64,000 bases of DNA from RPQJ01 sp963746325 (GTDB taxonomy: Bacteria > Pseudomonadota > Gammaproteobacteria > Steroidobacterales > Steroidobacteraceae), in assembly GCA_963746325.1 (NCBI GenBank), contig CAVVBC010000031.1, positions 1 through 64,000 on the forward strand, in the 5' to 3' direction. Shown in pieces: positions 1 through 10,396 of this stretch; position 1 is the first letter of the stretch, and each line of letters begins with the position of its first letter. Both the position numbers and the translations under genes were made by a program. Below the pieces are notes generated by a model. The model worked only from the letters and a program-made list of their open reading frames with translations, ran no database searches and was not told the origin of the DNA.

Positions 1-172
1 GTTGTGATCCGCGGGACCTCGCCGACCTTGTCGGCATAGGTGATGGTCGAGCTCGGCGCCACGGTTATGGCCTTCACTTCGACCGGCACCTGCGGCATGC
101 CGCCCGCTGCTCTGGCTGCACCCGACAGGACAAACGTCGACACCGCACCACCACGGCGAGGGCCGCCCGCAT
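1..172 (-). CDS. RND efflux periplasmic adaptor lipoprotein, N-terminal part only
   Basis: This is the beginning of a membrane-fusion (HlyD/AcrA-type) subunit that would link an inner-membrane RND pump to an outer-membrane channel. Read on the minus strand from the ATG at 172, it gives a short basic start (MRAAL), a hydrophobic stretch, a lipobox (LSGC), then VEVKAITVAPSSTITY and, once one base is removed from a CCC run near 17-19, VGEVRGSQ, a hallmark of these adaptors. Three frame changes are needed (near 150, 115-125 and 18), all at short runs, so the breaks are probably sequencing errors. The gene runs off the window at its 3' side. The family call rests on the VEV...VGEVRGSQ signature and the lipobox; the substrate cannot be inferred. 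Confidence 0.5.
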
Positions 173-401
173 GGGAAGGGCAAGGCTGTCGGTGAGCGCG
201 GCCACCGGCATTCCGCGCGAGACGGTGCGGCGCAAGGTCAAGTGGCTGCAGCACAAGGGCTGGATCACTGTCGGTGAGCGCAGGCAACTCGAGATCAGTC
301 GTACCGTCAGCGAACAGTTCGCCGGTTTCGACGCGTTCATGATCGACCGCTTCGAGGCGTGTGCGCGGCAGGTCATCGGCATCCTCGACGCGAAAGCCTG
401 A
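171..401 (+). pseudogene. Truncated winged-HTH regulator fragment
   Basis: The 76-residue reading frame holds the second half of a winged helix-turn-helix: a turn and recognition helix (GIPRETVRRKVKWLQHKGWI), a wing (TVGERRQLEISRTV) and a short C-terminal helix ending DAKA. The first helix and any N-terminal domain are missing. Coding sense begins exactly where the divergent RND adaptor starts, leaving no room for either promoter. It is therefore either a decayed regulator of the efflux operon or the product of a local deletion or misassembly. MarR-like or IclR-like origin cannot be told apart from this fragment. Confidence 0.4.
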
Positions 402-446
402 TCCCGCTGAGGTGCGCACGGCGCGATCCGGCGGCGGCTGCAGCCG

Positions 447-3024
447 TCAGGTCTTGCCGTCCAGCAGTTCCTTGAGCCTGAACAACACCTCCAGCGCCGC
501 GCGCGGGACTCAACGCTTCAGGGTCGACTCCGTCGAGCATGCGGCGCAGTGCGGACTCGGTCTCGTTGGCGGGCGGTTCGAGGGCGAATTCCTGCTGCGG
601 CGATGGTGGCCGGGTGGCGTGCTCGCGGCGTTCGAGCTCGTGCAGGTAACGGCGGGCCTCGCCGATGACGGTCCTGGGGACGCCAGCCAGCCGCGCCACC
701 TGCAGCCCGTAACTCTGGTTGGCCGGGCCCTCCTTGACCGAATGCAGGAAGACGAGCTGGTCGCCGTGCTCGGTGGCATCGAGGTGCACGTTGGCGGAGG
801 CCGGCAGTTCGTCGGCCAGCGCGGTCAACTCGAAATAATGCGTGGCGAACAGCGTGAACGCGCCGGTTTCACGGCCGAGGTGGCGCGCGCAGGCCCAGGC
901 GAGCGAGAGGCCGTCGAACGTACTGGTGCCGCGGCCGATCTCGTCCATGAGCACCAGGCTGTCACGCGTGGCGTTGTTCAGGATGTTGGCGGCTTCGGTC
1001 ATCTCCACCATGAAGGTCGAACGGCCGCCCGCGAGATCGTCGGCTGCGCCGATGCGCGTGAAGACGCGATCGACGGGCCCGATGCGCGCAGAGGCCGCCG
1101 GCACGTAACTGCCGATGCCGGCCAGGATCACGATCAGTGCGGCCTGGCGCATGTAAGTCGATTTGCCGCCCATGTTGGGGCCGGTCACGATCAGCATGCG
1201 ACGCCCGTCATGCAGGTCGAGATCGTTGGGCACGAATGGCCCGTCGATGTGCTGCTCGACCACGAGGTGACGGCCGCCGCGGATGTCGATGCAGGAATCC
1301 TGGCAGAGTTCGGGCTGCGCCAGCCGCAGCGTGATCGCGCGCTCCGCCAGGTTGCCAAGCACGTCGAGTGCGGCCAGCGCGGCTGTCGTGGCCTGCAGTG
1401 CCGGCAGCGTGTCGATGAGCGTGTCGAGCAGGCCTTCGTAGAGTTCGCGCTCGCGGGCCATCGCGCGGTCGCGCGCGCCGAGCACCTTGTCTTCGAACGA
1501 CTTGAGTTCGCTCGTGATGTAGCGCTCGGCGTTCTTGACGGTCTGCCGGCGCACCCAGTCGGCAGGAACCTTGTCGGCCTGGCTGCGGCTCACCTCGATG
1601 AAATAGCCCTGCACGCGGTTGTAGCCGAAGCGCAGGTTCTGGAAGCCGGTGCGTTCACGCTCGCGTGTTTCCAGGTCGAGCAGGGCCTCGTCGCTGTGCT
1701 CGCTGATGCGACGCAGTTCGTCCAGGCTGGGATCGAACCCGGGCGCGAAGACACCGCCTTCGCGCAGCAAGGCGGGCGGCGTCGCGACCAGCGCGCGCGC
1801 GAGGTGCTCGTGAATCGCCGGATGCGTGCCCACGCCGGCCGCGAGCCGCGCGAGCAGCGGCGCCTCCAGCGTCGTCAGCTGCGACTGCAGCTCCGGCAGG
1901 CATCCCAGGGCTTCGCGCAGCTGCGAGAGATCGCGCGGACGCGCCGAGCGCAAGGCGACGCGCGCCAGGATCCGCTCGACGTCGCCGACCCGGCGCAGCA
2001 GGGCGTGCAGGCTCGAATGTGCGCCGGCATCGATGAGGGTTTCGATGGCGTGCAGGCGCAGCGCGCGGGGCTCGACGCCCCGCAAAGGCCGCTGCACCCA
2101 GCGGCGCAATTCGCGTCCGCCCATCGCGGTGGCCGTGCGGTCGAGCACGCCGAGCAGCGTGCTGTCGCTGCGGCCGGAGAGGCTGCTGTCGAGCTCGAGG
2201 TTGCGGCGCGTGGCCGCATCGAGCAACAGCGCGTCCTCGCGCAGTTCGGTGCGGATGCCACGCAGGTGCGGCAACGCCGATTTCTGCGTCTCGCGCACGT
2301 AGTTGAGCAGGCAACCCGCGGCACCGATCGCCAGCGTCTGGCCAGCCAGGCCGAAGCCCGCGAGGTCACGCGTGCCGAACTGCTCGCACAACTGGCGCTC
2401 GGCGCTGCCGGCCTCGAAATGCCACGGTGGCCGCTGCCGCACCGCGAGATCGCTGCGCGCCTGCAGGTGCGCGAGTGCGTTTTCCGGCAGCAGCAACTCG
2501 GCGGGACGCAGCCTTTCGAGTTCGGCGGCGAGCGCTTCGTCGCCCGCGGCCTGCAGCGCGTGGAAGCGGCCACTCGAAAGTTCGAGCCACGCCAGGCCGA
2601 AGCCGTCGGCGCCGGGCGCGATGGCTGCCAGCAACGTGTCACGACGTTCGTCCAGCAGCGAGTCGTCGGTGACCGTGCCGGGAGTGACCACGCGCACGAC
2701 CTGCCGCTCGACCGGGCCTTTCGCCTTGGCGGGATCGCCGATCTGTTCGCAGATCGCGACCGACTCGCCCTTGCGCACGGCGCGGGCCAGGTAATTGTCG
2801 AGGGTCTGGACCGGGACGCCGGCCATGGGGATGGGCTCGCCGCCCGAGGTGCCCCGTGCCGTGAGCGTGATGTCGAGCAGACGCGCCGCCTTGCGTGCAT
2901 CGTCGAAGAACAGCTCGTAGAAGTCCCCCATGCGGTAGAACAGCAGCACGTCGGGGTACTGCGCCTTGATGCGCAGGTACTGCGTGATCATCGGCGAGTT
3001 CGGTGTGGGTTCGGTGGCGGCCAT
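447..3024 (-). CDS. mutS: DNA mismatch repair ATPase MutS
   Basis: MutS recognises mispairs and small loops and recruits MutL. From the ATG at 3024 the protein shows the N-terminal mismatch-reading Phe-X-Glu (GDFYELFF), connector and lever domains, then the ATPase with Walker A GPNMGGKST, the DEIGRGTST Walker B/signature and the ATHYFELT switch. The length, about 858 residues, is normal. Near 505-507 a GGG run (CCC on the coding strand) carries one extra base. Removing it restores the conserved ending LSPRAALEVLFRLKELLDGK with a stop at 447; as printed the frame runs on to 373 with unrelated residues. The gene is probably intact in the organism. A cinA/recA block lies about 5 kb downstream, but the intervening genes are unrelated. 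Confidence 0.95.
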
Positions 3025-3149
3025 CGGTTTGTTGCGTGATGGCGCGGCGGAAGGCCTGCGCGGCCGTGACTTTACAGGCCACGATGGCGTCCGTCGAACC
3101 GTGCAGAGTACGATTCCCGCAGGGTACCGTCCGGGCCCGCGAGGATCCC

Positions 3150-4997
3150 ATGCGCAAGACGATCGATTTCCTGCTCAACGACTGGCTCGACGTGCCCGCA
3201 CTCGCGGCGCGCACGCGTTACGCGGACCACAGCCGCGCCACGTTCGAGTCCGTGCTCGACACGTGCCAGCGCATCGCCGAGGAGAAGTTCGCGCCGTTCA
3301 ACCGCCTGGTGGACGTCGAGGAGCCGAAGGTGGTCGATGGCAACGTCGTGCTGCCGCAGTGCAGCTACGACGCAGCCCGCGCCTACGTCGAGAGCGGCAT
3401 GCTGGCAGCTGCGCAGGACTACGAACTCGGCGGCATGCAGTTGCCCTACGTGGTGGACCTGGCGGCGAACGTGTTCTTCGCCAAGGCCGGCATCGGCCTC
3501 GGTGGCGGGGGCATGCTGACGGCAGGCAATGCCAACCTGCTGCTGGCGCACGGCACGCCGGCCCAGGTCGCAGCGTTCGCGATCAACGAGTTCCAGGGCA
3601 AGTGGTTCGGCACGATGTGCCTCTCGGAGCCGCAGGCGGGCTCGAGCCTGTCCGACATCGTGACGCGAGCCGTCCCCGACGGCCCGGACCATGGCAATGA
3701 CCCGCTCGGGCCCCGCTATCGCCTGACCGGCAACAAGATGTGGATCAGCAATGGCGAGCACGATGTATCCGAGAACATCGTGCACCTCGTGCTGGCCAAG
3801 GTTCCTGACGCCGACGGCAAGCTCGTGCCCGGTGTGCGCGGCATCTCGCTGTTCATCGTGCCGAAGAAGATGGTGAATGCAGCGGGCGAGCTCACCGGTG
3901 AACGCAACGACGTCGCACTCGCCGGACTCAATCACAAGATGGGTTACCGCGGCCTGCCCAACACGCTGCTGAACTTCGGCGAGGGCCGCTTCCCCGTGGC
4001 CGGTCGTCCCGGGGCGGTGGGCTACCTCGTCGGCAAGCCCGGCGACGGCCTCAAGTGCATGTTCCACATGATGAACGAGGCGCGCATCGGCGTCGGCCTC
4101 GGTGCCGTGGGTGTCGGCTACGCGGGCTTCGAGGCGAGCCTCGATTACGCGCGCAACCGCAAGCAGGGCCGCCCCGCGACCCCGGCCGGCAAGGATCCCG
4201 CCTCGCCGCCGGTCAACATCATCGAGCACGCCGACGTGAAGCGCATGCTGCTCGCGCAGAAGGCTTACGTGGAGGGTGGGCTCGCTCTGTCCCTGTACTG
4301 CGGCCGGCTGGTCGACGAAGCGCGCACCGGCGTGCCGGAGAGCATCCCTGCGCTGAAGGCACTGCTCGAGATCCTGACGCCGATCGCGAAGAGCTGGCCC
4401 AGCGAGTGGTGCCTGGAGGCCAACAACCTCGCGATCCAGGTGCTCGGTGGCTACGGCTACACGCGTGATTTCCCGGTAGAGCAGTACTGGCGCGACAACC
4501 GCCTGAACATGATTCACGAGGGCACGCACGGCATCCAGGGACTCGACCTGCTCGGGCGCAAGGTGGTCATGGACGACGGCAAGGCGTTGCAGTTGCTGGT
4601 CGCGCGGATCCGGCAGACCCTGCAGGCAGCCGCAGGGCATGCGGAATTGCAGCACGAAGTCGCTGCGGTGGAGCGTGCGCTCGAGACTCTGCTGCGTGCC
4701 ACGCGCGAGGCATGGAGCACGCGCGAGCCCGAGGCAGCGCTTGCCAACGCCACGCTCTACCTGCAGGCGTTCGGCCACGTCGTGCTTGCCTGGCTCTGGC
4801 TCGACGTGGCGCGCACGGCCGTGGCAGCCTCGACGGCAACGGACACGAGCGAACGCGCGGCCTTCCTGCGCGGCAAGCGGCAGGCGGCGCGCTACTTCGT
4901 GGACTACGAGTTGCCCAGGATCGACGGCTGGCTGTCGGTCGTGGCGGCCCGCAATGCGACGTGTCGCGAGATGCAGGATGCCTGGTTCGCGAGCTGA
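3150..4997 (+). CDS. Long-form acyl-CoA dehydrogenase (DmdC-like)
   Basis: This FAD enzyme oxidises acyl-CoA thioesters to 2-enoyl-CoAs. The 615-residue length, the extra N-terminal helix (MRKTIDFLLNDWLDVPAL) and a C-terminal helical domain put it with the long ACAD subgroup that includes 3-methylmercaptopropionyl-CoA dehydrogenase. It has the MCLSEPQAGSS flavin-binding loop, and near residue 457 the segment MIHEGTHGIQGLDLLGRK, whose Glu is the expected catalytic base. The start at 3150 follows a GAGGA ribosome site at 3141-3145. It diverges from mutS and stands alone. The substrate is unknown; a role in fatty-acid or sulfonium breakdown is inference from the subgroup. Confidence 0.88.
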   Translation: MRKTIDFLLNDWLDVPALAARTRYADHSRATFESVLDTCQRIAEEKFAPFNRLVDVEEPKVVDGNVVLPQCSYDAARAYVESGMLAAAQDYELGGMQLPYVVDLAANVFFAKAGIGLGGGGMLTAGNANLLLAHGTPAQVAAFAINEFQGKWFGTMCLSEPQAGSSLSDIVTRAVPDGPDHGNDPLGPRYRLTGNKMWISNGEHDVSENIVHLVLAKVPDADGKLVPGVRGISLFIVPKKMVNAAGELTGERNDVALAGLNHKMGYRGLPNTLLNFGEGRFPVAGRPGAVGYLVGKPGDGLKCMFHMMNEARIGVGLGAVGVGYAGFEASLDYARNRKQGRPATPAGKDPASPPVNIIEHADVKRMLLAQKAYVEGGLALSLYCGRLVDEARTGVPESIPALKALLEILTPIAKSWPSEWCLEANNLAIQVLGGYGYTRDFPVEQYWRDNRLNMIHEGTHGIQGLDLLGRKVVMDDGKALQLLVARIRQTLQAAAGHAELQHEVAAVERALETLLRATREAWSTREPEAALANATLYLQAFGHVVLAWLWLDVARTAVAASTATDTSERAAFLRGKRQAARYFVDYELPRIDGWLSVVAARNATCREMQDAWFAS

Positions 4998-5094
4998 CGA
5001 GCCGGGTAAGTGCGGATTGTCACTATCGCCCGCGTCCTGCGAATGCAAACCTCTATACTCTTTGCATCAAGCAAAACCCAGGAGCAGTTCACCG

Positions 5095-5691
5095 ATGAAA
5101 CTCGTCAAGTATTCGCTCGCGGCCCTCTGTCTGGCATTGGCGTCGGGATGCAGCACGCCCGAAGTCGCTGCGACACCTGCAGCCGCGCCCGCAGCCGCGC
5201 CGAGGGGCGAGGCCGTAGTCGCGACCATCGAGGTGACCGCGACCGTGACCGCGATCAACCACGAGACGCGCGCAGTCACGCTGAAGAAGGAAGATGGCAC
5301 TGAAGTCTCGTTCGTCGCCAGCGAAGACGTGCAGAACCTCCCGCAGGTGCAGGTGGGTGACGTGCTGCACGTGGTGTATGCCGAGGCCCTTGCTTACGAA
5401 GTCCGGAAGGGTGGCACGGCGGCGGCACCGATGACCGCGGTTGCCGGCGGCGCCGCCGAACTGGGCCAGCGGCCGGCGGGCGCGCTGGCACGCCAGACCA
5501 CCGCGACTGTCGCGATCATCGCGATCGATCCGCAAGTGCCCTCGGTTACGTTCCAGGGTCCCGCAGGCAATACCCGGACGATCAAGGTGCTGCATCCCGA
5601 GAAACTCGAAGGCGTGCGTGTCGGTGACACGGTTGACGTCACCTTCACCGAAGCCCTCGCCATCAAGGTCGTCGAGGCCAGCGCCAAGTAA
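5095..5691 (+). CDS. Exported lipoprotein of unknown function, two similar halves
   Basis: A 198-residue protein with a type II signal (MKLVKYSLAALCLALASGC; lipobox ASGC), an Ala/Pro-rich linker and two repeated beta-rich units. One begins IEVTATVTAINHETRAVTL and the other TTATVAIIAIDPQVPSVTF. Each ends with a VGD(V/T)-containing motif followed by an FTEAL/YAEAL segment. The repeat suggests an internally duplicated small OB- or SH3-like domain. The ATG at 5095 is preceded by GGAG at 5081-5084 and by a TATACT -10-like box at 5054-5059. I cannot name the family; it is probably anchored in the outer membrane. Confidence 0.75.
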   Translation: MKLVKYSLAALCLALASGCSTPEVAATPAAAPAAAPRGEAVVATIEVTATVTAINHETRAVTLKKEDGTEVSFVASEDVQNLPQVQVGDVLHVVYAEALAYEVRKGGTAAAPMTAVAGGAAELGQRPAGALARQTTATVAIIAIDPQVPSVTFQGPAGNTRTIKVLHPEKLEGVRVGDTVDVTFTEALAIKVVEASAK

Positions 5692-5894
5692 GCGCCTGGC
5701 CGACGCCCGCCCGCCCCGGTGTGCATTGCATCGGGCGCGGGTGTGGTTGACCGCGCCGGTCGGCGTGGCAGGCGGGTCACACCCACCGTGTTAGGACTCC
5801 TCCGACTCGATCCGCTCCGCGCACCTGACCGTCGCCGGTGCCGGTCCCTCCTATGCTCGGCACTCTTTCAGCGCGCCCTGCCCACGGAGAGACC

Positions 5895-6317
5895 ATGCAA
5901 GTACGCGAAGTCATGACGCCCCTGGTCACCACCGTTCGTCCCGATTCACCGCTGGTCGAGATCGCGCGGATCATGCGCGAGGAGGACATCGGCGCCGTGC
6001 CCGTCACCGACAACGAGCAACTGCTCGGCATGGTCACGGACCGGGACATCGTCATCCGCGGCCTCGTCGAGGGCCACGACGGTCTCGATCGCAAGGCCGC
6101 CGACGTGATGACGCCCGACGTGCGCTGCTGCAGCGCCGACGACGACGTCGATACGGTCTTGCGCGACATGGGCGACCAGCAGGTGCGCCGCCTCCCGGTG
6201 GTCGACGGCAGCCAGCGACTGGTAGGGATCGTGTCGCTGGGCGACCTGAGTCGCGAAGCAAATCCGCAGCAGTCAGGCAGGTCGCTCAAGGACATCTCGC
6301 AGCCCACCGGGAACTGA
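5895..6317 (+). CDS. Paired CBS-domain protein
   Basis: A 140-residue stand-alone Bateman module. CBS1 starts MQVREVMTPLVTTVRPD and CBS2 starts ADVMTPDVRCCSADDDVD; each ends in the usual nucleotide-pocket strands (LGMVTDRDIVIRG and LVGIVSLGDLSRE). Such proteins bind adenine nucleotides and usually modulate partner enzymes or act in stress responses; no partner is indicated here. The start at 5895 is chosen for the GGAGAG ribosome site 4-9 bases before it. A strong hairpin terminator lies just downstream. Confidence 0.88.
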   Translation: MQVREVMTPLVTTVRPDSPLVEIARIMREEDIGAVPVTDNEQLLGMVTDRDIVIRGLVEGHDGLDRKAADVMTPDVRCCSADDDVDTVLRDMGDQQVRRLPVVDGSQRLVGIVSLGDLSREANPQQSGRSLKDISQPTGN

Positions 6318-6388
6318 ACCCGTCGGCTTTGCGTCTGCCGCCGAATTCCTTGGCTCACGGCCGGTGTATTGCGCGGATATCAGTCCAA

Positions 6389-6418
6389 AAAAAGCCGGGC
6401 ATCGATGCCCGGCTTTTT
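6389..6418. terminator. Bidirectional Rho-independent terminator
   Basis: A perfect palindrome centred at 6403.5, AAAAAGCCGGGCAT on one side and its complement on the other, gives a GC stem with an A-run upstream and a T-run downstream. It would therefore work on both strands. It separates the CBS gene (plus) from the DUF4136 gene (minus), which converge on it. Confidence 0.9.
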
Positions 6419-6445
6419 CACTCGAGCTGCAGAGGGCGCGCCGCG

Positions 6446-7066
6446 CTACTTCTTCTTCTCGGCCGGTGCGACCGGCGCCGCCTGGCCCGCCACGAACGGG
6501 TACTGCGAGAAGATCGCCGCGACCGCATTCGAGAGCGTGCCCTGCTTGTCCTGCATCATCTTGGACGTCACCACGTCCTCGAGTCCGCCCTGGAACACGG
6601 CCTGCCGCTTCTCGCGGTCGATGACGTCCATCACCAGCGTGCCGACGTTGTAGCGACGGGTCGACACTTCGGTGGCGCCGTAGCCGTACGCGCCGTAAGG
6701 CGCGCCGTACCAGCCGCGGTAGCCGAAGGACGGCCCGTAATAAGGGGCGGGAGTCGACTGGATGTCGGTCTTCTCCTCGAGCTTGCCCTTGAAGTTCAGC
6801 AACAGGTCCGGGTCCTGCGCCTTGACGTAGCCACGCGCTTCCATTTCACGTGCCGCGGCATCCTGGATCATCTGCTGGGCGATCGACTTGAACTCGGTGC
6901 CGTCGGCGCCCTTGTCCGCGAGGAAGTTGTAGGTCTTGTACTTGCTGAAGTCCGCGCTGCGATCGTAATCGCCGCGGACGTCCGGGCCGCTGGCGCAGCC
7001 CGCGAGGGCCGCGACGGCGACCAGGGTTGCGACGAACCGCAAGTGATTCCGGCTAAGGGTGGGCAT
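6446..7066 (-). CDS. DUF4136 family lipoprotein
   Basis: A 206-residue exported lipoprotein: signal MPTLSRNHLRFVATLVAVAA followed by lipobox ALAGC, then the DUF4136 opening (VRGDYDRSADFSKYKTYNF), the ARGYV...DPDLLLNF strand pair and a GTLVMDVIDREKRQAVFQGG strand typical of the family. A Tyr/Gly-rich insert (about residues 108-131) separates the halves. The function is unknown; relatives sit in the cell envelope. GAGGT lies just upstream of the ATG. The two small exported genes upstream on the same strand probably share its transcript, with about 30 bases between the neighbours. Confidence 0.85.
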   Translation of the reverse strand: MPTLSRNHLRFVATLVAVAALAGCASGPDVRGDYDRSADFSKYKTYNFLADKGADGTEFKSIAQQMIQDAAAREMEARGYVKAQDPDLLLNFKGKLEEKTDIQSTPAPYYGPSFGYRGWYGAPYGAYGYGATEVSTRRYNVGTLVMDVIDREKRQAVFQGGLEDVVTSKMMQDKQGTLSNAVAAIFSQYPFVAGQAAPVAPAEKKK

Positions 7067-7096
7067 GCGAATTACCTCGGCAATGACAGCAGACGC

Positions 7097-7571
7097 TTAC
7101 TGCGCGAGCGGAACGGCCTGGACGGCCGGCAGGCGCAGCAGCGTGTCGAGCTTGTTCTCGACCTGCACGAAGCGCAGCACCTTGGTCGTCGGCAGCACCT
7201 GCGTCCATGCGCTTGGTGTACTTCTTGACCAGCGCTTCCTCGTCTTCCCGCAGCTTGAACCAGTCCTTGAGCAGCTTCTTGGCCGCGTCGTCGGTCATCG
7301 AGTCGTAGTTGGACGAGTAGGCGTTGATCAGGTCGATGCCGCGCTGCATGAGCTTCTTGCGGTCGGCCTGGTACGCGTCGTAGATCGGTGCGAACACCGC
7401 CAGCTGCGCGTCGTCCAGCGCCATGGCTTTCAGCACGACGGCGCGCTTGTCCGCCTGGATCTGGGCGATGAGCTGCTGCGTGTCGTCGTAGGTGGACTGC
7501 GCCTGCGCCGCGAACGGGGCGGCGGTGGCGAGCAGGGCGGTGGCGGCAAAGGCCAGCTTGAGATGCTTCAT
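7097..7571 (-). CDS. Small exported protein, paralogue of the upstream gene (frameshifted)
   Basis: It begins MKHLKLAFAATALLATAAPF with a cleavable signal (AQA), then a charged helical domain (DKRAVVLKAMALDDAQLAVF, MTDDAAKKLLKDWFKL, KYTKRMD). As printed the frame changes near 7199-7204. Removing one base there restores LPTTKVLRFVQVENKLDTLL and the ending VPLAQ, with a stop at 7097. That restored tail matches the C-terminus of the neighbouring 7599-8073 gene (VLPPIKALRYAQVETRVNN...PIAQ), which supports both the correction and a tandem duplication. I do not recognise the family; periplasmic location and a mostly helical fold are what can be seen. Confidence 0.7.
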
Positions 7572-7598
7572 CGTCGTGGGCTCCCTGGAGAATCTTGG

Positions 7599-8073
7599 TT
7601 ATTGCGCGATCGGGATCAGCGTGTAGACGTCGTTGCGGATCGCGTTGTTGACCCGTGTCTCGACCTGCGCGTAACGCAGCGCCTTGATCGGCGGCAGCAC
7701 CTTGGCGACTTTCTTGGTGTAGGTCTGCTTGAGCGCCTCGCGTTCCTTTTCCAGTTCCATCTTTTTCTTCAGCATCGCGGCGGCGTCGGCGTCGGTGATG
7801 GTGCCGAACTTGGCGGCGTAGTCGTCGACCAGCGCCAGGAACTGGTCGTCGACCTTCTTCACCTTGCCTTCGTACTCGTCATAGATCGGCCAGAACGCCC
7901 GGCTCTCGGAGTCCGTGAGCTGCAGGTTCTGCGCGAAGACGGCGCGCTTGTCGGTCATCACCTGCTTGTAGAGGATCTGCTCGTCGGTCTTGACGCCCTG
8001 CGTGGCCTGAGCGTGACTCATCGACGGGGACGGCAATCGCGGCCAGCGCAACTGCAACCAAAGCTATTTTCAT
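7599..8073 (-). CDS. Small exported protein, paralogue of the downstream gene (frameshifted)
   Basis: It starts MKIALVAVALAAIAVPS at 8073. One surplus base in the GGGG run at 8026-8029 breaks the signal peptide from the mature part (MSHAQATQGVKTDEQILYKQ); without it the protein is about 157 residues. The body repeats the layout of the next gene: DKRAVFAQNLQLTDSESRAF, a YDEYEGKVKKVDD helix, an AAAMLKKKMELEKEREAL helix and a closing KVLPPIKALRYAQVETRVNN. It is highly charged, helical and probably periplasmic. The two paralogues and the DUF4136 lipoprotein form a likely three-gene unit of unknown role. Confidence 0.7.
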
Positions 8074-8160
8074 GGGGTCCTGCCTGTTTGTTGGGTAGCC
8101 AAGCCTCGGCCTGCCAGCGGCGACGGGCCGCTGCCGGCAAGGGGCGGGTAGAATTGTCGC

Positions 8161-8663
8161 ATGAGCACCCCCACCGATGTCGAACTGCAGCAGCTGGCCG
8201 GGTCCGTCGGCGCGCGCCTGGCAGCGCAACACGTGACGCTGGTCACGGCCGAGTCCTGTACCGGTGGCTGGATCGCCAAGGTCTGCACGGACGTGCCCGG
8301 CAGTTCCGACTGGTTCGCGGGCGGCGTCGTCGCCTATTCCAATGCGCTCAAGTCCGGCCTGCTCGGCGTCGCGGCCATCTTCTCGCCGAGCAGGGGGCCG
8401 TGAGCGAGCCGGTGGTGCGCGCCATGGCCGTGGGCACATTGCAACGCACGTCGGCGACCGTGGCCGTGGCTGTGAGCGGCGTGGCGGGCCCTGCAGGTGG
8501 CACGAGCGCCAAGCCGGTCGGGACGGTCTGGCTGGCCTGGGCCTGGCGTGAAGCGGACGGTTCATTTCGCATCGAGTCGCAACGGGAGCAGTTTGCCGGC
8601 GACCGTGAAGCGGTGCGCCGCCGCACGGTGCGCTGCGCGCTGCAGCGTCTGCTCGAGACCTGA
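8161..8663 (+). CDS. pncC: NMN amidohydrolase PncC (CinA C-terminal domain), frameshifted
   Basis: The enzyme deamidates nicotinamide mononucleotide, recycling the NMN made by DNA ligase. The first half has the family signature LVTAESCTGGWIAKVCTDVP and FAGGVVAYSNALKSGLLGV. After a missing base near 8378-8383 the second half continues AEQGAVSEPVVRAMAVG and VAVAVSGVAGPAGG...KPVGTVWLAW to the stop at 8663. Restored length is about 168 residues, normal for the single-domain form. It lies directly upstream of recA, as in many gammaproteobacteria. Because it matches so well on both sides of the break, the shift is more likely a sequence error than decay. Confidence 0.85.
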
Positions 8664-8787
8664 GCGAATCGCTCGGGCGGCTTCACGGGCTCATGCCATG
8701 AGCTTGGGCCCTGTTGCAATGCAGGCATTGAAGGCGGCGGAGAAACCGGTGTTTCCGGGCAATTTTTCGAGCCGCCGCGGGGCAGGG

Positions 8788-8803
8788 CTGTGGAATAATG
8801 CAG
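8788..8803 (+). promoter_or_regulatory. Possible LexA box at the recA promoter
   Basis: The 16 bases CTGTGGAATAATGCAG fit the gammaproteobacterial LexA outline CTG-N10-CAG with an AT-leaning centre, and overlap a GAATAAT -10-like element about 60 bases before the recA start. The core is less AT-rich than the E. coli consensus and no clear -35 box is seen, so this is a candidate only. Confidence 0.4.
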
Positions 8804-8859
8804 CCATCCCGTTGAGCCATTCCACGAGCCGGGCACACTCCGGCTCCCACGCCTAACCC

Positions 8860-9881
<1,022 letters not shown>

Positions 9882-9901
<20 letters not shown>

Positions 9902-10382
9902 GCCCGGGGCGCTGGCGGACGCGGACGAACGCACCGTACGCACCGCCGGTTACGCCCTGCTCGCAGGGCGTGACTTCAGTCGCCACGAACTCACCGAGCG
10001 CCTGCTCCGCAAGGGGTACGGCGCTGCGGTCGTCGCCGAGGCCGTCACCCGCATCGCGGCAGAAGGCTTCCTGCGCGAGGAACGCTTCGCCGAGCAGTTC
10101 GTGACCCAGCGCGCCGGGCGCGGCCATGGGCCGCTGCGCGTCCGCATGGGGTTGCGCGAGAAGGGCGTCGAGCCCGATACCATCGACCAGGCGCTCCACG
10201 CCACCGAGACGGACTGGATCCAGGCTGCCCGTGAAGCCCGTCGCCGCAAGTTCGGGGCGGAACCGCCCGCCGACCGCCGCGAGCGTGCAAAACAGGCACG
10301 CTTCCTCCAATATCGCGGGTTTTCTTCCGACCAGATCCGGGCCGCCCTGGGGCCCGCCGCCGACCCCGAAGACGACCCATAA
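9882..10382 (+). CDS. recX: RecA regulator RecX
   Basis: RecX caps RecA filaments and limits recombination. The 166-residue protein from the GTG at 9882 shows the three-helix repeats typical of the family: AGYALLAGRDFSRHELTERL, GFLREERFAEQFVTQRAGRG and a C-terminal KQARFLQYRGFSSDQIRAAL. The start is inside the 3' end of recA, so translation is probably coupled; GGGCGAGG at 9865-9872 can serve as ribosome site. alaS follows 14 bases after the stop. Confidence 0.9.
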
Positions 10383-10396
10383 GACCACCCCGACAC

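Noticed and set aside
361..3039. 892-codon plus-strand open frame antisense to mutS
   Set aside because: A by-product of GC-rich codon use opposite a clear mutS; the translation is Arg/Gln/His-rich without any domain.
3072..5048. 658-codon minus-strand open frame antisense to the acyl-CoA dehydrogenase
   Set aside because: Shadow of the real gene; composition is non-protein-like and there is no start context.
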